From NCBI GenBank assembly GCA_021234535.1, contig CM037838.1, positions 13,533,680 to 13,597,679 on the forward strand: DNA of 64,000 nt, written 5' to 3'. The DNA is from Stichopus chloronotus. Its lineage: Eukaryota; Echinodermata; Holothuroidea; Aspidochirotida; Stichopodidae. Below, one piece after another: positions 63,000-64,000 of this stretch (its first letter is position 1; every line of letters begins with the position of its first letter). Below the pieces are notes generated by a model. It ran no database searches and was not told the origin of the DNA. It saw only the letters and a list, made by a program, of their open reading frames with translations. The position numbers and the translations under genes are program-made.

Positions 63000-64000
63000 T
63001 AGTACCATTAGGATATCATCAACAAACTGGTTTCCTTAAAGGTAGGTTTATAGGTGAAAATATTAGATTTACCCTTGATCTTATTGAGCATTGTTCTACT
63101 TTTGATAAAGCTGGTTTCATTTTTCTCTTAGATTTTGAGAAAGCTTTTGATAAAATTGACTGGAACTTTTTGTATAATACTTTACATGCTTTTAAGTTTG
63201 GTAATAATTTTATTCGTTGGATCAAGACTTTTCATCACAAGAGCTACAGCCGAGTTTTCAATAATGGGTATTCTTCGGGTGACTTTATCTTAGGAAGGGG
63301 GGTACGTCAGGGTTGCCCACTTAGCCCCTACCTTTTCTTACTTTGTGCTGAGGTTTTGGCTCAGGTTATTTTTCATAACAATGTTATCAGAGGTCTTAGC
63401 ATTTTTAATAATGAAGTAAAACTTTTACAGTATGCCGATGATACGACATTATTTTTGGATGATACCGCCGATTCTCTCAAAGAAGTTATTCGTACACTTG
63501 AAAATTTTTACGTCGTTTCCGGTTTAAAGATTAACTAGGAAAAGTCGATTTTGTTCCCGTTAGGTCCCTATGTTAACTGTAAACCAGCATTTATTAATGA
63601 TCTTCCAGTGACTTGGTCAAAAGGTCCGGTTACTTTGTTAGGGGTTTCTTTTTCTACTAATCGCGAGGACCTTTTTACTCTTAATTTTCCACCCAAGCTC
63701 TCTCGGCTAAAACAGTCACTTAACCTTTGGTCTATGAGGGACCTTACTCCTGTTGGTAGAAGTATCCTTATTAAAACGTTCGGTCTTTCTCAACTTGTTT
63801 TCCTTTTCCTTGTTCTTCCAAATCCTCCAAAGACTTTTATTCGTAAGCTTAATCAAATAATTTTTAATTTTATTTGGGGTAACAAACAAGAAAAAATTAG
63901 TCGGCTGACTATCACTAATCCCATTAGGCGCGGGGGCATGAATGTAATCCATCTAGACTTCTTTCTTGCAGGTTTAAAATGCACATGGGTTCATCGTTAT
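63000..64000 (+). pseudogene. L1/Tx1-type non-LTR reverse transcriptase, partial
   Basis: The frame opens with QTGFLKGRFIGENIRFTLD and continues with LLDFEKAFDKIDW, GRGVRQGCPLSPYLFLLCAE, the catalytic YADD in LLQYADDTTLF, and SGLKIN. A TAG stop follows at 63536-63538. After it the same frame runs on through EKSILFPLG, LLGVSFST, LKQSLNLWSMRDLTPVGRS, FIWGNKQEKISRLT and GGMNVIHLDFF to the window edge. These are RT blocks and the thumb of L1/Tx1-clade elements. The 5' part, including the endonuclease, is missing. One in-frame stop in about 330 codons implies a fairly young, dead copy. Confidence 0.88.

Overview
The window is intron-rich, AT-rich, repeat-laden animal nuclear DNA. It carries NACHT/LRR (NLR) immune-receptor exons, a TRIM/NHL-type pseudogene, a long C2H2 zinc-finger gene, several hAT-like DNA transposons, non-LTR retrotransposon fragments and short spliced exons with GT-AG borders. 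This mix suggests a marine invertebrate deuterostome. I think an echinoderm, probably a sea cucumber, is most likely, but that rests on family resemblance and was not checked by search. An N-run of exactly 100 bases (30949-31048) shows this is scaffolded draft sequence.

Layout. 1-6185: tandem satellite with a unit of about 760 bp, decaying at its right edge. 7550-8590: broken TRIM/NHL-like gene. 9575-10990: dispersed repeats. 14250-14870: diverged tandem repeat. 15099-17368: hAT-like element with near-perfect 8-bp target duplications. 17728-30948 (minus strand): a zinc-finger locus. Its last exon encodes 35 C2H2 fingers and ends at a stop inside finger 36, with relic fingers beyond. Upstream are four tandem copies of a ~2.3-kb block, each carrying the same pair of short 5' exons; a 1.28-kb element is inserted between the third and fourth copies.

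After the gap, 31049-31555 (plus strand) is the exon following the NACHT core of an NLR gene. It splices in phase over a 5-kb intron to a damaged LRR-type exon at 36548-36785. 40239-42170 (minus) is a truncated non-LTR retrotransposon lacking its catalytic YADD block. 45990-46702 holds a second copy of the dispersed repeat and a 235-bp MITE. 47163-48767 holds candidate exons of an unrecognised gene, two of them phase-compatible. Two more hAT-like elements lie at 48941-50351 and 52665-54037. Two orphan exon candidates lie at 54479-54684 (+) and 54934-55073 (-). 58950-59650 is an alternating tandem repeat, and 63000-64000 is an L1/Tx1-type reverse transcriptase running off the end.

How it works together: there is no operon-like logic. 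The only multi-exon units I can support are the zinc-finger locus, the NLR fragment and the short cryptic gene near 48.5 kb. The most unusual structure is the zinc-finger locus. Its repeated 5' exons are both multiples of three and both have phase-1 borders, so each extra block could add 141 codons in frame or act as alternative 5' exons. I found no convincing sign of a wholly new biological system.
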